From CAYSHJ01 sp964589725 (GTDB lineage: Bacteria > Planctomycetota > Planctomycetia > Planctomycetales > Planctomycetaceae), in NCBI GenBank assembly GCA_964589725.1, contig CAZPUJ010000220.1, positions 1-6,744 of the forward strand: a DNA stretch of 6,744 nt. The letters are read 5' to 3'. Every line of letters begins with the position of its first letter. Within the stretch, counting starts at the first letter, position 1. The notes below the pieces were generated by a model, which had not been told where the DNA came from, ran no database searches, and saw nothing but the letters and a program-made list of their open reading frames with translations. Below, piece after piece: positions 6,504 through 6,744 of the stretch. Both the position numbers and the translations under genes were made by a program.

Positions 6504-6642
6504 AGAATGCGCGAAGTGTGAAGCGCGAAGGAACCGGATCGAAAAAACTTCCCTCGACTCACGGAACACTAGCCCGACGCGCAAGCGAGGGATTTCTGCG
6601 GATTCCATCACACGGCCGTCACTCATCGCCAGGAGCATCAAC
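6504..6642. other. Intergenic region after the S1 gene
   Basis: Just after the stop codon, GCGCGAAG occurs twice with 14-nt periodicity (6509-6516 and 6523-6530). TCCCTCG (6550-6556) pairs with CGAGGGA (6586-6592) across a 29-nt loop and is followed by TTT. This is a weak candidate terminator for the S1 gene. The right half of that hairpin belongs to the repeat listed at 6567-6592. Confidence 0.35.
6567..6592. repeat. Probable dispersed planctomycete intergenic repeat
   Basis: The 26-bp stretch beginning ACACTAGCCCGACGCG and ending in AGCGAGGGA matches, from memory, a short repeat seen many times between genes in planctomycete genomes. Only one copy lies in this window, so its repetitive nature is recalled rather than observed here. 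Confidence 0.45.
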
Positions 6643-6744
6643 TTGCCTTCTCCATCCTCCAAAACTTCCGCTCGAGCGTCCCCCGACTCCCGTCCGCCGC
6701 GGCGGATTCACCGTCTCGTACCATCCTCCCGCGCGACTCAAAAG
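6643..6744 (+). CDS. Possible start of a further rightward gene (partial, TTG start)
   Basis: AGGAG (6631-6635) lies 7 nt before a TTG at 6643, an ideal spacing. The frame then stays open for 34 codons to the window edge. The peptide begins MPSPSSKTSARASPDSRPPR if TTG is read as Met. It is Ser/Pro/Arg-rich with no recognisable domain, as a disordered N-terminus would be, but GC-rich sequence gives such open frames by chance. No function can be proposed. Confidence 0.3.
   Translation, partial: MPSPSSKTSARASPDSRPPRRIHRLVPSSRATQK

Noticed and set aside
6291..6662. A 123-codon minus-strand open frame over the S1 3' end and the following gap
   Set aside because: More than half is antisense to the S1 gene, and there is no recognisable domain. 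The candidate rightward start at 6643 also overlaps it.

Overview
The window looks like a piece of a planctomycete chromosome. This is inferred from the gene content: a secreted DUF1080 protein, an FGE-sulfatase (SUMF1)-like protein, a B12-binding radical SAM protein and a family 9 glycosyltransferase. The moderately high GC content and short repeats that I associate with this phylum fit the same reading. No mobile-element transposase, CRISPR array, tRNA or rRNA gene is visible.

Layout. Three genes read leftward. In transcription order they are a 676-residue B12-binding radical SAM protein (3637 to 1607), a 233-residue secreted DUF1080 protein (1487 to 786) and the N-terminal 176 residues of a GT9 glycosyltransferase (529 to 1, running off the left edge). 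The gaps between them are 119 and 256 bp, so they could be one transcription unit or several. Diverging from them across about 210 bp is a 313-residue FGE-sulfatase-like protein (3850 to 4791). It is followed by a 510-residue ribosomal protein S1-type protein with four S1 domains (4971 to 6503). A weak candidate for another rightward gene begins at 6643, with a TTG start and a good ribosome binding site, and runs off the right edge.

The most interesting structure is inside the radical SAM gene. A 126-bp element (3022-3147) is bounded by 28-bp inverted repeats with two mismatches. Each arm can also fold into its own hairpin, and the length is an exact multiple of three. It sits in frame in the linker between the B12-binding and radical SAM domains and adds about 42 residues. 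A second repeat, a heptanucleotide CTGACCN array (2109-2136), lies in the next interdomain linker of the same gene. Two unrelated repeats have therefore been accepted as coding sequence in the two linkers of one protein, which recalls the in-frame palindromic elements of Rickettsia. A third structure, a perfect 13-bp hairpin followed by five T's, stands in the divergent intergenic region. It points at the FGE-sulfatase-like gene with no gene upstream of it.

The products suggest envelope and secreted functions on the left (glycosyltransferase, exported DUF1080 protein), an unassigned radical enzyme, an exported SUMF1-fold protein that lacks the catalytic cysteines of true formylglycine-generating enzyme, and a translation or RNA-binding protein on the right. 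I see no evidence that all of them act in one pathway.
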